5,427 nucleotides of DNA from Bacillota bacterium (GTDB taxonomy: Bacteria > Bacillota > Clostridia > Acetivibrionales > DSM-1351). The notes beneath the pieces are model-generated. The model had not been told where the DNA came from. It saw only the letters and a program-made list of their open reading frames with translations, and ran no database searches. The translations under genes and the position numbers were made by a program. The stretch spans positions 1-5,427 of the forward strand of contig JAEZIV010000374.1 of assembly GCA_023436515.1 (NCBI GenBank). Direction: 5' to 3'. Positions within the stretch are counted from its first letter, which is position 1. The number at the start of each line of letters is the position of its first letter. This document shows, one piece after another, positions 1 through 5,273 of this stretch.

Positions 1-135
1 AATCCACTCAAGTCCAAAATATCCAATGAATCACCTGTTGGAGCAGCTTTGATGGGTCATAAGGTTGGAGAGGTTGTGGAAGTACAAGTGCCGGATGGTT
101 CTATTAAATTTAAGATATTGGAAATTACAAAGTAG
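1..135 (+). CDS. greA: Transcription elongation factor GreA, C-terminal 44 residues (5' truncated by window edge)
   Basis: The window opens in frame inside this gene and the frame ends at TAG 133-135. The visible residues include [14 protein letters not shown] followed by [17 protein letters not shown]. This is the signature C-terminal FKBP-like domain end of GreA: the conserved S-P-[LV]-G-x-A-L-x-G-x-x-x-G stretch and then a last beta strand. GreA binds the secondary channel of RNA polymerase and stimulates cleavage of the backtracked 3' RNA end; the catalytic coiled coil lies upstream and is not visible. GreB has a related C-terminus, but Firmicutes normally carry GreA, and greA next to lysS is a common clostridial arrangement. 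A hairpin terminator lies about 57 bp after the stop. Confidence 0.9.
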   Translation, partial: NPLKSKISNESPVGAALMGHKVGEVVEVQVPDGSIKFKILEITK

Positions 136-156
136 TAAATTACAATGCAATATTTG

Positions 157-186
157 TTGCCACTCTATGCTAAATTAATATATAAT
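157..186 (+). promoter_or_regulatory. Candidate sigma-A promoter for lysS
   Basis: TTGCCA (157-162, 5/6 match to TTGACA) is separated by 18 bases from a perfect TATAAT (181-186). The predicted start, near 193, falls at the first base of the hairpin at 193-223, so the lysS transcript would begin with that stem-loop. A/T-rich intergenic DNA yields chance -10 matches, so this is a reasonable but unproven call. No better promoter was seen before the lysS ribosome binding site. Confidence 0.45.
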
Positions 187-192
187 TATACT

Positions 193-227
193 AACAGTTT
201 ACATTTTATATATGTAAACTGTTTTTT
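193..227 (+). terminator. Intrinsic terminator after greA (possibly also a lysS 5' leader hairpin)
   Basis: A perfect 12-bp stem (AACAGTTTACAT at 193-204 with ATGTAAACTGTT at 212-223) has a 7-base loop and runs into a U-tract (222-227). This is a canonical Rho-independent terminator for greA. The stem is A/T-rich but long. The preceding TATAAT at 181-186 would start a transcript at the hairpin itself, so it may also shape the lysS leader. Confidence 0.85.
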
Positions 228-262
228 ATAATAATTACCTTACGATATAATTGGAGGACTAG

Positions 263-1759
263 ATGTCAGAAGAAAACATACAAGCAAATCAAAATGAAGA
301 GGATTTAAGCGAAATACTCAAAGTACGCCGTTCAAAATTGAAGGATTTACAGGATAAAGGGCAGGATCCTTTTACAATAGTGAGATATGAAGTTAAGGAC
401 TCAACAAAATATATAATTGATAATTTTGATACTCTTGAGGGACAAGAAACCTCAATAGCCGGCAGGCTGATGTCAAAAAGAGGTATGGGTATAGCGGGTT
501 TTTGCGATCTGCAGGACAGAGATGGCAGAATTCAGCTTTATGTCAGGAAAGATGAAGTTGGAGACGAGACCTATGAAATGTTTAAGAAGTATGATATTGG
601 CGACATTGTAGGTGTTAAAGGAGAAATATTTAAAACCCACATGGGACAAATTTCTATAAAGGTAAAAGAAATTACCCTTCTGGCTAAATCCTTGCTACCT
701 TTGCCGGAAAAATGGCATGGTCTTAAGGATACCGACTTGAGATACAGACAGAGGTACGTTGATCTGATTGTAAACCCTGAGGTTAAGAACACCTTTATAC
801 TGAGAAGTAAAATAATCAAATCTATAAGAAAGTTTCTTGATGACAGAGGCTTTTTGGAGGTAGATACACCTTTATTGAACACAATTCCCGGAGGAGCAGC
901 TGCAAGACCCTTTGTAACTCACCATAATACTCTGGATCTGGACATGTACTTGAGAATAGCTCCCGAGCTGTATCTTAAGAGACTTATTGTGGGCGGAATG
1001 GAAAAAGTATATGAGATGGGCAGAATGTTTAGAAATGAAGGTATGTCGGTAAAGCATAATCCTGAATTTACAATGATGGAGGTTTATGAAGCATATACTG
1101 ATTACAAGGGTATGATGGACTTGACAGAGAGCTTGATATCCACAGTTGCTATGGAAACCCTGGGGACAACTAAAATAACATATCAAGGGCAGGAAATTGA
1201 TCTCACGCCACCATGGAACAGATTGTCCATGATAGAAGCCGTAAAAAAATATTCCGGAGTAGATTTTGACACTATAACAACTGACGAGGAAGCAAAGTCA
1301 ATTGCTCAAGCAAAGAAAGTTCATGTTAAATCTGGTATGACACGTGGTGAAATCTTAAACCTTATGTTTGAGGAATTTGTTGAGAGCAATTTGATTCAAC
1401 CTACCTTCATTTATGACTACCCGGTTGAGGTGTCACCCTTAACTAAGAGAAAACCCGATTGTCCTGAGCTTACAGAACGGTTTGAGTTCTTTATAACAGG
1501 TAGAGAGATGGGAAATGCATATTCTGAGTTAAATGATCCTATCGATCAAAAGGAAAGATTTGTTAATCAGGTAAAAAAGAGAGATTCCGGCGATGAAGAA
1601 GCAAATATGATGGATGATGATTTTGTTACTGCCCTTGAATACGGTATGCCTCCAACAGGGGGTCTGGGTATAGGTGTTGACAGACTTATTATATTGCTCA
1701 CTGACTCTGCATCAATTAGAGACATATTACTATTCCCTACTATGAAGCCAAGAGACTAG
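263..1759 (+). CDS. lysS: Lysyl-tRNA synthetase, class II (LysRS)
   Basis: The 498-residue product matches the usual length of bacterial class II LysRS (about 490-505) and charges tRNA-Lys with lysine using ATP in the cytoplasm. An N-terminal OB-fold anticodon-binding domain spans roughly residues 63-145, including [16 protein letters not shown] and the DGRIQLYV strand. The class II catalytic domain follows. Motif 1 is around residues 191-205 ([15 protein letters not shown]), then the GGAAARPF loop (210-217). Motif 2 runs from RMFRNEG (254-260) to [11 protein letters not shown] (268-278). The lysine-site region is [14 protein letters not shown] (413-426). Motif 3 is [14 protein letters not shown] (467-480) with its invariant Arg. 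ATG 263 is preceded by TTGGAGGA (251-258) at good spacing. The gene looks complete and ordinary. It probably shares a transcript with the next gene, 33 bp downstream. Confidence 0.97.
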   Translation: MSEENIQANQNEEDLSEILKVRRSKLKDLQDKGQDPFTIVRYEVKDSTKYIIDNFDTLEGQETSIAGRLMSKRGMGIAGFCDLQDRDGRIQLYVRKDEVGDETYEMFKKYDIGDIVGVKGEIFKTHMGQISIKVKEITLLAKSLLPLPEKWHGLKDTDLRYRQRYVDLIVNPEVKNTFILRSKIIKSIRKFLDDRGFLEVDTPLLNTIPGGAAARPFVTHHNTLDLDMYLRIAPELYLKRLIVGGMEKVYEMGRMFRNEGMSVKHNPEFTMMEVYEAYTDYKGMMDLTESLISTVAMETLGTTKITYQGQEIDLTPPWNRLSMIEAVKKYSGVDFDTITTDEEAKSIAQAKKVHVKSGMTRGEILNLMFEEFVESNLIQPTFIYDYPVEVSPLTKRKPDCPELTERFEFFITGREMGNAYSELNDPIDQKERFVNQVKKRDSGDEEANMMDDDFVTALEYGMPPTGGLGIGVDRLIILLTDSASIRDILLFPTMKPRD

Positions 1760-1792
1760 ACTATTATAGATGATTACAGGAGGGGTTATATA

Positions 1793-2707
1793 TTGAAGTA
1801 TACTGTTCAGGAAGCACAACAAATATTGGGAGTTACAAAAACCTCATCCAAAGAAGAAATTGAGAAGAAGTATGATGTAGTTTTGAGAAAACATAGGATA
1901 ATGAAAATGGAAGGTACTCTTAACGAGGACTCTGAGGCTGACTTTCAAAAATCAACCGATGCATATAGAATACTTATGGGATATGAAGTAGACCAACCGG
2001 TGGTTGAAAGAAGGGAAACCTATACTGATAAGGCATTGGATAAGGTCGGAATAGACAGAAAGAAGGCCGATAACTTTTTTCATTATCACAAGTACCATAT
2101 ATTAGGCATTGGCTTTGCTGTTGTTTTAATCATAATAACTGTGATGTCTTTTGTTAACAGAGTTAAGCCTGATGTAACAATTGGTTTACTGGGACTTGTC
2201 AACAACGACGCACAGCAAAGCCTTACTGAAAAGATTAAAAAGGAAATACCTGAAATAAAAGAAGTCGCTTATGATACTGCTATACTGTCTGGTGATGTAA
2301 ATGACACCCAATCTGTTGCTTACGCTCAAAAGGCAATGGTGCTTTTGGCTGCATCAGATATAGATGTATTCTTAGTTAATAAATATGTTTTTGATAACTA
2401 TGCTGCAAATGGAGCATTTATGGCACTTGATGATGTTGCAAGGGATTTCGAAATAGATGTCTCAAAGAGTCAGAATTTAAAGCTTAGAGTTGTTGAAGAA
2501 TGGGAGACTCCCTCCGAGCTGCAGAATTTCGAGAGGAAACCGAAGAAATACTTAGATGAAGAACCACGGTTGTATGGTATCGATGTAACTAATAGTGAGT
2601 TTTTTAAAGACATTAACATAGTTGGTCCTGAGAATGTACTGGTTATCCGTTATGGACCAAAGAATTATGACATGGCTATGAAGTTATTAAGGTTATTTGC
2701 CAAGTAA
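1793..2707 (+). CDS. Membrane-anchored protein with degenerate J-domain and extracytoplasmic domain, function unknown
   Basis: The product is 304 residues and starts at TTG 1793, chosen because AGGAGGGGT (1778-1786) lies 6-7 bases upstream and the frame begins with a clean domain. Residues 1-64 follow a J-domain pattern: YTVQEAQQILGV, an EEIEKKYDVVLRKH helix, then FQKSTDAYRIL as helix III. The HPD tripeptide expected after helix II reads His34-Arg35-Ile36, so only the histidine remains and stimulation of DnaK is unlikely. A single hydrophobic segment at about 102-121 (ILGIGFAVVLIIITVMSFV) is flanked by basic residues, which suggests the J-like part is cytosolic and the last 180 residues are outside. 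That outer part (about 126-304) has alternating strand/helix character, with segments such as IDVFLVNKYVFDNYAANGAFMALDD that loosely recall solute-binding-protein folds; this likeness is an impression only. The gene sits 33 bp after lysS and is probably cotranscribed with it. I do not recognise a named family and infer no function. Confidence 0.8.
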   Translation: MKYTVQEAQQILGVTKTSSKEEIEKKYDVVLRKHRIMKMEGTLNEDSEADFQKSTDAYRILMGYEVDQPVVERRETYTDKALDKVGIDRKKADNFFHYHKYHILGIGFAVVLIIITVMSFVNRVKPDVTIGLLGLVNNDAQQSLTEKIKKEIPEIKEVAYDTAILSGDVNDTQSVAYAQKAMVLLAASDIDVFLVNKYVFDNYAANGAFMALDDVARDFEIDVSKSQNLKLRVVEEWETPSELQNFERKPKKYLDEEPRLYGIDVTNSEFFKDINIVGPENVLVIRYGPKNYDMAMKLLRLFAK

Positions 2708-2795
2708 TGACTTGATGATAAGTCAGGTGCAGTGAACAAGTGCTCAGTTATTAGCCAAGTCAGATTATTTGATTATATTGATTGGGGGTTATTAC

Positions 2796-3113
2796 ATGGA
2801 AAACAGTGAGTTCGCAATAACAAAAGCTGTGTCAGGAGATAAGACTCAGATAGTACTGTCAGGAGAAATCGATATCTATACAAGTCAGACCTTTAAGAAT
2901 GAGTTACATGAAATTGTGAATAGTACTAAAGGTGATATATATCTGGATTGTAAAGACCTTTCCTATATTGATAGCACTGGCCTCGGAATTTTGGTCGGTG
3001 CACTAAAGGAAATAAGGAAGGGAAATAATGACATATATATAAGTAATCTGAAGGACAATATAAAGAAATTATTTGTCATTACAGGCTTGGATAAATTGTT
3101 TAAGATAGAGTGA
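2796..3113 (+). CDS. rsbV: Anti-sigma factor antagonist, STAS domain (RsbV-like)
   Basis: The 105-residue product is a single STAS domain, the usual size for RsbV or SpoIIAA. The diagnostic switch segment is YIDSTGLGILVG, with Ser60 as the expected phosphorylation site (equivalent to RsbV Ser56 and SpoIIAA Ser58). The N-terminal LSGEIDIYTSQTF strand-turn-helix is also typical. In this family the unphosphorylated form binds the anti-sigma kinase and frees the sigma factor; phosphorylation switches it off. ATG 2796 was chosen because TTGGGGG (2782-2788) sits 7 bases upstream; a longer in-frame reading from TTG 2769 would absorb that ribosome binding site. The 88-bp gap after the previous gene holds neither a clear terminator nor a convincing sigma-A promoter, so its promoter is unresolved. 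Unusually, 76 bp separate it from its RsbW-like partner, and that gap holds regulatory elements. SpoIIAA is the alternative name; the SigB-like partner favours RsbV. Confidence 0.9.
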   Translation: MENSEFAITKAVSGDKTQIVLSGEIDIYTSQTFKNELHEIVNSTKGDIYLDCKDLSYIDSTGLGILVGALKEIRKGNNDIYISNLKDNIKKLFVITGLDKLFKIE

Positions 3114-3118
3114 TAAAA

Positions 3119-3144
3119 GTTTAGCTGTTAATAATCATGGGTAC
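3119..3144 (+). promoter_or_regulatory. Sigma-B-type promoter in front of rsbW-sigB
   Basis: GTTTAG (3119-3124), a 14-base spacer, then GGGTAC (3139-3144) matches the Bacillus subtilis sigma-B consensus (GTTTAA, 12-15 bases, GGGTAT) at 5 of 6 positions in each element. It lies in the gap between rsbV and the rsbW-like gene, starting 6 bases after the rsbV stop and ending 45 bases before the next start codon. A second site with the same spacing occurs at 4343-4368. The predicted transcription start is about 3150. I infer autoregulation by the encoded sigma factor of rsbW-sigB but not of rsbV. Confidence 0.7.
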
Positions 3145-3166
3145 ACATTAAATGTGTACCTATTTT
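3137..3166 (+). promoter_or_regulatory. Near-perfect dyad / stem-loop with short U-run between rsbV and rsbW
   Basis: GGTACACATT (3140-3149) and AATGTGTACC (3151-3160) form a perfect 10-bp inverted repeat around A3150. As RNA, an 8-bp stem with a 5-base loop extends by three more pairs (one G-U) to 3137-3163 and runs into UUUU (3163-3166). It overlaps the GGGTAC element of the promoter at 3119-3144. Two readings are possible. One is an operator at the start site; the other is a partial terminator or attenuator acting on transcripts coming from rsbV. The structure is seen directly; its role is inferred. Confidence 0.6.
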
Positions 3167-3189
3167 AATAATAAAAAAGGAGACCGCAT

Positions 3190-3579
3190 ATGGATAATAC
3201 TATATCAAATGATAATGTTTCGCTAATAATTCCTGCCAGAAGAGAATACGTAAGTACGGCAAGGCTGACAGCATCAAGCATAGCAAATAGATTGGGTTTT
3301 AATATCGATGAAGTTGAAGATATTAAGGTGGCTGTATCTGAGGTGTGCAACATTCTTTTGGAAAAAGAGTCTGACGAGACAGTTCGGTATAGAATAAACT
3401 TTAGTATAAATGGAAGTGTTCTAAGGATTGCCTTTGAAGGCGATATTGCTCCGTTGAATTGCCTGAAGGATTCTTTGGAGAAAGAATACGGTCTATACAT
3501 AATGCAAGCTCTGATGGATTCTGTAGAACTGTGTAATGACAGTAAATCCATAGTTATGACCAAAAGGATTGGAGAATAA
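3190..3579 (+). CDS. rsbW: RsbW-like anti-sigma factor with degenerate ATP-binding site
   Basis: The 129-residue product aligns by eye with RsbW from its start: IPARREYVSTARLTASSIANRLGF, DEVEDIKVAVSEVC, and near the end YGLYIMQALMDSVEL. In the family, RsbW binds and holds the sigma factor and phosphorylates the STAS antagonist, using a GHKL-type ATP site. Here that site is eroded. After Glu51 the N-box asparagine expected at +4 is Ile55 (an Asn lies at +3). The G1 DEG motif reads FEG (82-84), losing the aspartate. The G2 region GGLGL reads KEYGL (98-102). The ATP lid between them is very short, and the protein is about 30 residues shorter than B. subtilis RsbW. Arg25, at the position of a sigma-contact arginine in SpoIIAB, is kept. 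AAGGAG (3177-3182) lies 7 bases before ATG 3190. The stop is 3 bases from the sigma gene, so the two are surely cotranscribed. I infer a sigma-binding protein with weak or no kinase activity. Confidence 0.85.
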   Translation: MDNTISNDNVSLIIPARREYVSTARLTASSIANRLGFNIDEVEDIKVAVSEVCNILLEKESDETVRYRINFSINGSVLRIAFEGDIAPLNCLKDSLEKEYGLYIMQALMDSVELCNDSKSIVMTKRIGE

Positions 3580-3582
3580 CCT

Positions 3583-4329
3583 ATGGAAAAAGTTAATAAC
3601 AATACAGTTAATATGGATGAGGCTGAGTTGTTTTTGCGGTATATTGACACCAAGGATGTCTTCTTCAGAAATGCCATAGTCACAAAATATATGAGTTTAG
3701 CAGAATTTCTATCTCGTAAATTTATTAACAGGGGAGTTGATTTTGAGGATATTTATCAAGTGGCATGTATGGCACTTATTAAGGCCGTAGATCGCTTCAG
3801 CCCCGAAAAGGGAGTTAAATTTGTCAGTTTTGCTACACCAACCATATTAGGTGAAATAAAGAGATTTTTCAGAGATAAGAGTTCTACTATAAAAATACCG
3901 AGAAGGTTATATGAGGCAAGGCAGGGGATTAATAAAGCAAGGGACGAATTGACTCAGGAGCTAAAAAGAATTCCCAGAGCAGACGAGATAGCTGAACGTG
4001 TGGGCTTAAGTGTAGAAACTGTTCTGGAAATAATAGAAGCCGGCAGCACAAATTCAATTAAATCTCTCGATCAAAGTATCTATCAGGATAATGAGGCTGA
4101 TCTAAGTGATACCTTAGGCTATGACGAAAAAACATATGAAAAAATAGAGAATAGGGATTTTATTGAAAAAGCCCTAAAGGCCTTTGGGGAAATAGAAAGA
4201 GAATTTATCACATTAAGGTACTTAAAAAATCTGACGCAAAAGCAAATAGCTGAGAAATTCGGTGTGTCACAAATGTATATCTCTCGTATGGAAAAGAAGA
4301 TACTTGAGCGGTTCCGGACCTTATTATAA
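3583..4329 (+). CDS. sigB: Alternative RNA polymerase sigma factor, SigB/SigF/SigG family (closest to SigB)
   Basis: The 248-residue product is a sigma-70 group 3 factor near the usual length (B. subtilis SigB is about 262). Region 2 covers roughly residues 30-100: FINRGVDFEDIYQVACMALIKAVDRF binds core polymerase, and FVSFATPTILGEIKRFFRDKS (81-101) is the -10 recognition and melting part. Region 3 follows at about 102-160, from IKIPRRLYEARQ through IPRADEIAERVGLSVETVLE. Region 4 (about 195-246) ends in a helix-turn-helix, TQKQIAEKFGVSQMYISRMEKKI, that reads the -35 element. FRDKSSTIKIPRR, SLDQSI and GVSQMYISR resemble SigB more than SpoIIAC (sigma-F). ATG 3583 follows the rsbW-like stop by 3 bases, with AAGGATTGGAG (3564-3574) inside that gene as ribosome binding site. 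Two GTTTA-N14-GGGTA sites in the same locus fit a sigma-B-like specificity and autoregulation. The stress or developmental signal cannot be read from this window. Confidence 0.92.
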   Translation: MEKVNNNTVNMDEAELFLRYIDTKDVFFRNAIVTKYMSLAEFLSRKFINRGVDFEDIYQVACMALIKAVDRFSPEKGVKFVSFATPTILGEIKRFFRDKSSTIKIPRRLYEARQGINKARDELTQELKRIPRADEIAERVGLSVETVLEIIEAGSTNSIKSLDQSIYQDNEADLSDTLGYDEKTYEKIENRDFIEKALKAFGEIEREFITLRYLKNLTQKQIAEKFGVSQMYISRMEKKILERFRTLL

Positions 4330-4342
4330 TATTTTTACTTAT

Positions 4343-4368
4343 GTTTATGACCATAAAAACAAGGGTAA
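4343..4368 (+). promoter_or_regulatory. Sigma-B-type promoter in front of the second anti-sigma kinase
   Basis: GTTTAT (4343-4348), a 14-base spacer, then GGGTAA (4363-4368) matches the sigma-B consensus at 5 of 6 positions in each element. The spacing equals that of the site at 3119-3144. It lies in the gap after sigB, 41 bases from its first G of GGG to... the GTG start at 4404, which leaves room for a start near 4374 and the ribosome binding site at 4390-4396. It implies that the sigma factor induces the downstream kinase independently of the main transcript. Confidence 0.7.
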
Positions 4369-4382
4369 TATTATTAATATTA
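4366..4382 (+). repeat. A/T-only dyad overlapping the second sigma-B-type promoter
   Basis: TAATATTA (4366-4373) and TAATATTA (4375-4382) form an 8-bp inverted repeat around T4374. Like the dyad at 3140-3160, its centre is 11 bases after the first G of the GGGTA element. The sequence is wholly A/T and could occur by chance, so only the matching position makes it notable. Confidence 0.35.
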
Positions 4383-4403
4383 TAAAACTAGGTGGGTGTA
4401 ATA

Positions 4404-4823
4404 GTGAAAGCCGTAACTTATACCATTAATCGTGATATTAAAAGCCTTGCTTGTACCATTAAGACAATACTGAATAATATTGAGTCTCAGCAATGTATTA
4501 GTGAAAAAACTATATTTGAATTAAAGGTTGTTCTTAATGAACTGATTGTAAATGCTATCTGTCATGGTAACCTATGTCAGGAAAGCAAAGGGACCCAGGT
4601 TACTGTAAAGATAGTTAACAATGAATTTTTATATCTGAGTGTAAAGGATGAGGGATGTGGTTTTAAGCATAATGACCTGCTAAAGCTAAGTGAGATTATT
4701 GAACAGAACAATAACGCATATAGTGAACATGGAAGAGGATTGCTTATAGTGGAGCAGCTTTGTGAAAAAATAAGATTTAACAACTGTGGAAACAAGGTAT
4801 CCATCATTAAGAGTCTAAAATGA
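4404..4823 (+). CDS. Second anti-sigma-type serine kinase (HATPase), ATP site intact
   Basis: The 139-residue product is a stand-alone HATPase_c_2-type domain of the RsbW/SpoIIAB class. All nucleotide-binding motifs are intact: N-box VVLNELIVNAICHGN with Glu46 and Asn50, G1 box KDEGCGF (81-87, Asp82), and G2 box HGRGLLIVEQL (109-119). Such proteins phosphorylate the serine of a STAS antagonist and often bind a sigma factor; here the evident substrate would be Ser60 of the RsbV-like protein. It lacks a clear counterpart of the N-terminal sigma-contact arginine (the position reads near Ala16-Cys17). GTG 4404 was chosen over GTG 4392 because AGGTGGG (4390-4396) lies 7 bases upstream, and the earlier start would fall in that site. 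The gene follows sigB by 74 bp and has its own sigma-B-type promoter there. It is distinct from RsbX, which is a phosphatase. An RsbT-like switch kinase is a less likely alternative. I give no symbol because the family is shared by many paralogues. Confidence 0.85.
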   Translation: MKAVTYTINRDIKSLACTIKTILNNIESQQCISEKTIFELKVVLNELIVNAICHGNLCQESKGTQVTVKIVNNEFLYLSVKDEGCGFKHNDLLKLSEIIEQNNNAYSEHGRGLLIVEQLCEKIRFNNCGNKVSIIKSLK

Positions 4824-4867
4824 GCGAATACGTGCATCGAGGAATATTGTATTGAGTAGAGTCTTAA

Positions 4868-4905
4868 ACTTATACCGAATAGATTTGTTTCATACCAGTA
4901 TAAGT
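4868..4905 (+). repeat. Inverted repeat in the 3' untranslated stretch after the kinase gene
   Basis: ACTTATAC (4868-4875) and GTATAAGT (4898-4905) are perfect 8-base complements separated by 22 bases. There is no U-tract, so it is not a terminator. It lies between the kinase stop and the terminator at 4963-4990 and would form in the 3' end of the transcript. The role is unknown and chance is possible. Confidence 0.35.
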
Positions 4906-4962
4906 GGATCTATGGACACTATGGTTATATCAACTTATTGTTAAATGTATTCAAGAATATTG

Positions 4963-4990
4963 AGATTGGCGATTATCGCTGATCTTTTTT
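4963..4990 (+). terminator. Intrinsic terminator of the sigma-factor module
   Basis: AGATTGGCGA (4963-4972) pairs with TCGCTGATCT (4976-4985) over 10 positions, two of them G-U, around a 3-base TTA loop. A run of T follows directly (4985-4990). This is a good Rho-independent terminator, about 140 bases after the kinase stop, and it separates the module from the downstream rRNA-type promoters. Confidence 0.8.
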
Positions 4991-5123
4991 GTTTAGTGTA
5001 TCTTAATATATACAACTAAATATAGATAGTAAAGAAATACCGAGAACTTCAGAGAACCCATGACTAATTCTGATTTATTTCCGGATAATTGCCTCAAATC
5101 AAATTAATAGAGATGGTTTCCTC
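4991..5123. other. Intergenic stretch with no recognised feature
   Basis: Between the terminator and the first rRNA-type promoter I see no ribosome binding site with an open frame, no convincing hairpin and no promoter. It is A/T-rich spacer, and its end may contribute upstream contacts to the promoter at 5124. Confidence 0.5.
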
Positions 5124-5153
5124 TTGACAATAAAAACAACATTATGTTAGTAT
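5124..5153 (+). promoter_or_regulatory. Promoter P1 of a presumed rRNA operon
   Basis: A perfect TTGACA (5124-5129), an 18-base spacer and TAGTAT (5148-5153, 4/6) preceded by the extended -10 dinucleotide TG (5145-5146) form a strong sigma-A promoter. It stands 115 bases upstream of a second consensus promoter, the tandem P1-P2 layout typical of rrn operons. No reading frame follows it. Confidence 0.7.
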
Positions 5154-5238
5154 ATATAAGCCGTCGCTACTGAGAGTGACATAATACAAGATATCTTACA
5201 GACAGCAAAAGAATCTGAAAGAAATTTTTAAAAATATG

Positions 5239-5267
5239 TTGACAGTTAGAAAACGGCGTGTTATTAT
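5239..5267 (+). promoter_or_regulatory. Promoter P2 of a presumed rRNA operon, with A/T-rich upstream element
   Basis: A perfect TTGACA (5239-5244), an ideal 17-base spacer and TATTAT (5262-5267, 5/6), with an extended -10 TG at 5259-5260, make this the strongest promoter in the window. The preceding run of A and T (about 5219-5236) resembles an UP element bound by the alpha subunit C-terminal domain. Transcription should start near 5274. Confidence 0.85.
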
Positions 5268-5273
5268 AAATAA

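Noticed and set aside
246..251. Perfect TATAAT just before lysS
   Set aside because: Its start point would fall inside the ribosome binding site at 251-258, and no -35 element lies at proper spacing. The site at 157-186 is a better candidate.
136..262. T-box or lysine riboswitch upstream of lysS
   Set aside because: The gap is only 127 bases, has no T-box sequence or multi-helix leader, and is explained by the greA terminator.
571..1186. Two overlapping open frames of about 100 codons on the minus strand
   Set aside because: Both are antisense to the well-supported lysS catalytic core and show no recognisable domain.
2708..2725. Short inverted repeat TGACTT / AAGTCA after the J-like gene as a terminator
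   Set aside because: It has only 6 base pairs and no U-tract, so termination there is not supported.
2769..2795. Upstream TTG start adding 9 residues to the STAS protein
   Set aside because: It would place the strong TTGGGGG ribosome binding site inside the coding sequence. The family also starts near the chosen ATG at 2796.
3165..3683. 172-codon open frame on the minus strand
   Set aside because: It lies opposite the rsbW-like gene and the sigma start, has no ribosome binding site and no family signature. It is a shadow of the real + strand genes.
2796..4329. Reading the module as the sporulation operon spoIIAA-spoIIAB-sigF
   Set aside because: The sigma factor resembles SigB more than SigF in region 2.4-3 and the helix-turn-helix. 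The embedded promoters have the sigma-B spacing, and SpoIIAB is not expected to have a ruined ATP site.
4344..4357. TTTATG / CATAAA inverted repeat as a sigB terminator
   Set aside because: The loop would be only 2 bases and no U-tract follows. The sequence is better explained as part of the promoter at 4343-4368.
4577..4837. 86-codon open frame on the minus strand
   Set aside because: It is antisense to the intact HATPase gene, with composition expected from reverse reading of A/T-rich coding DNA.
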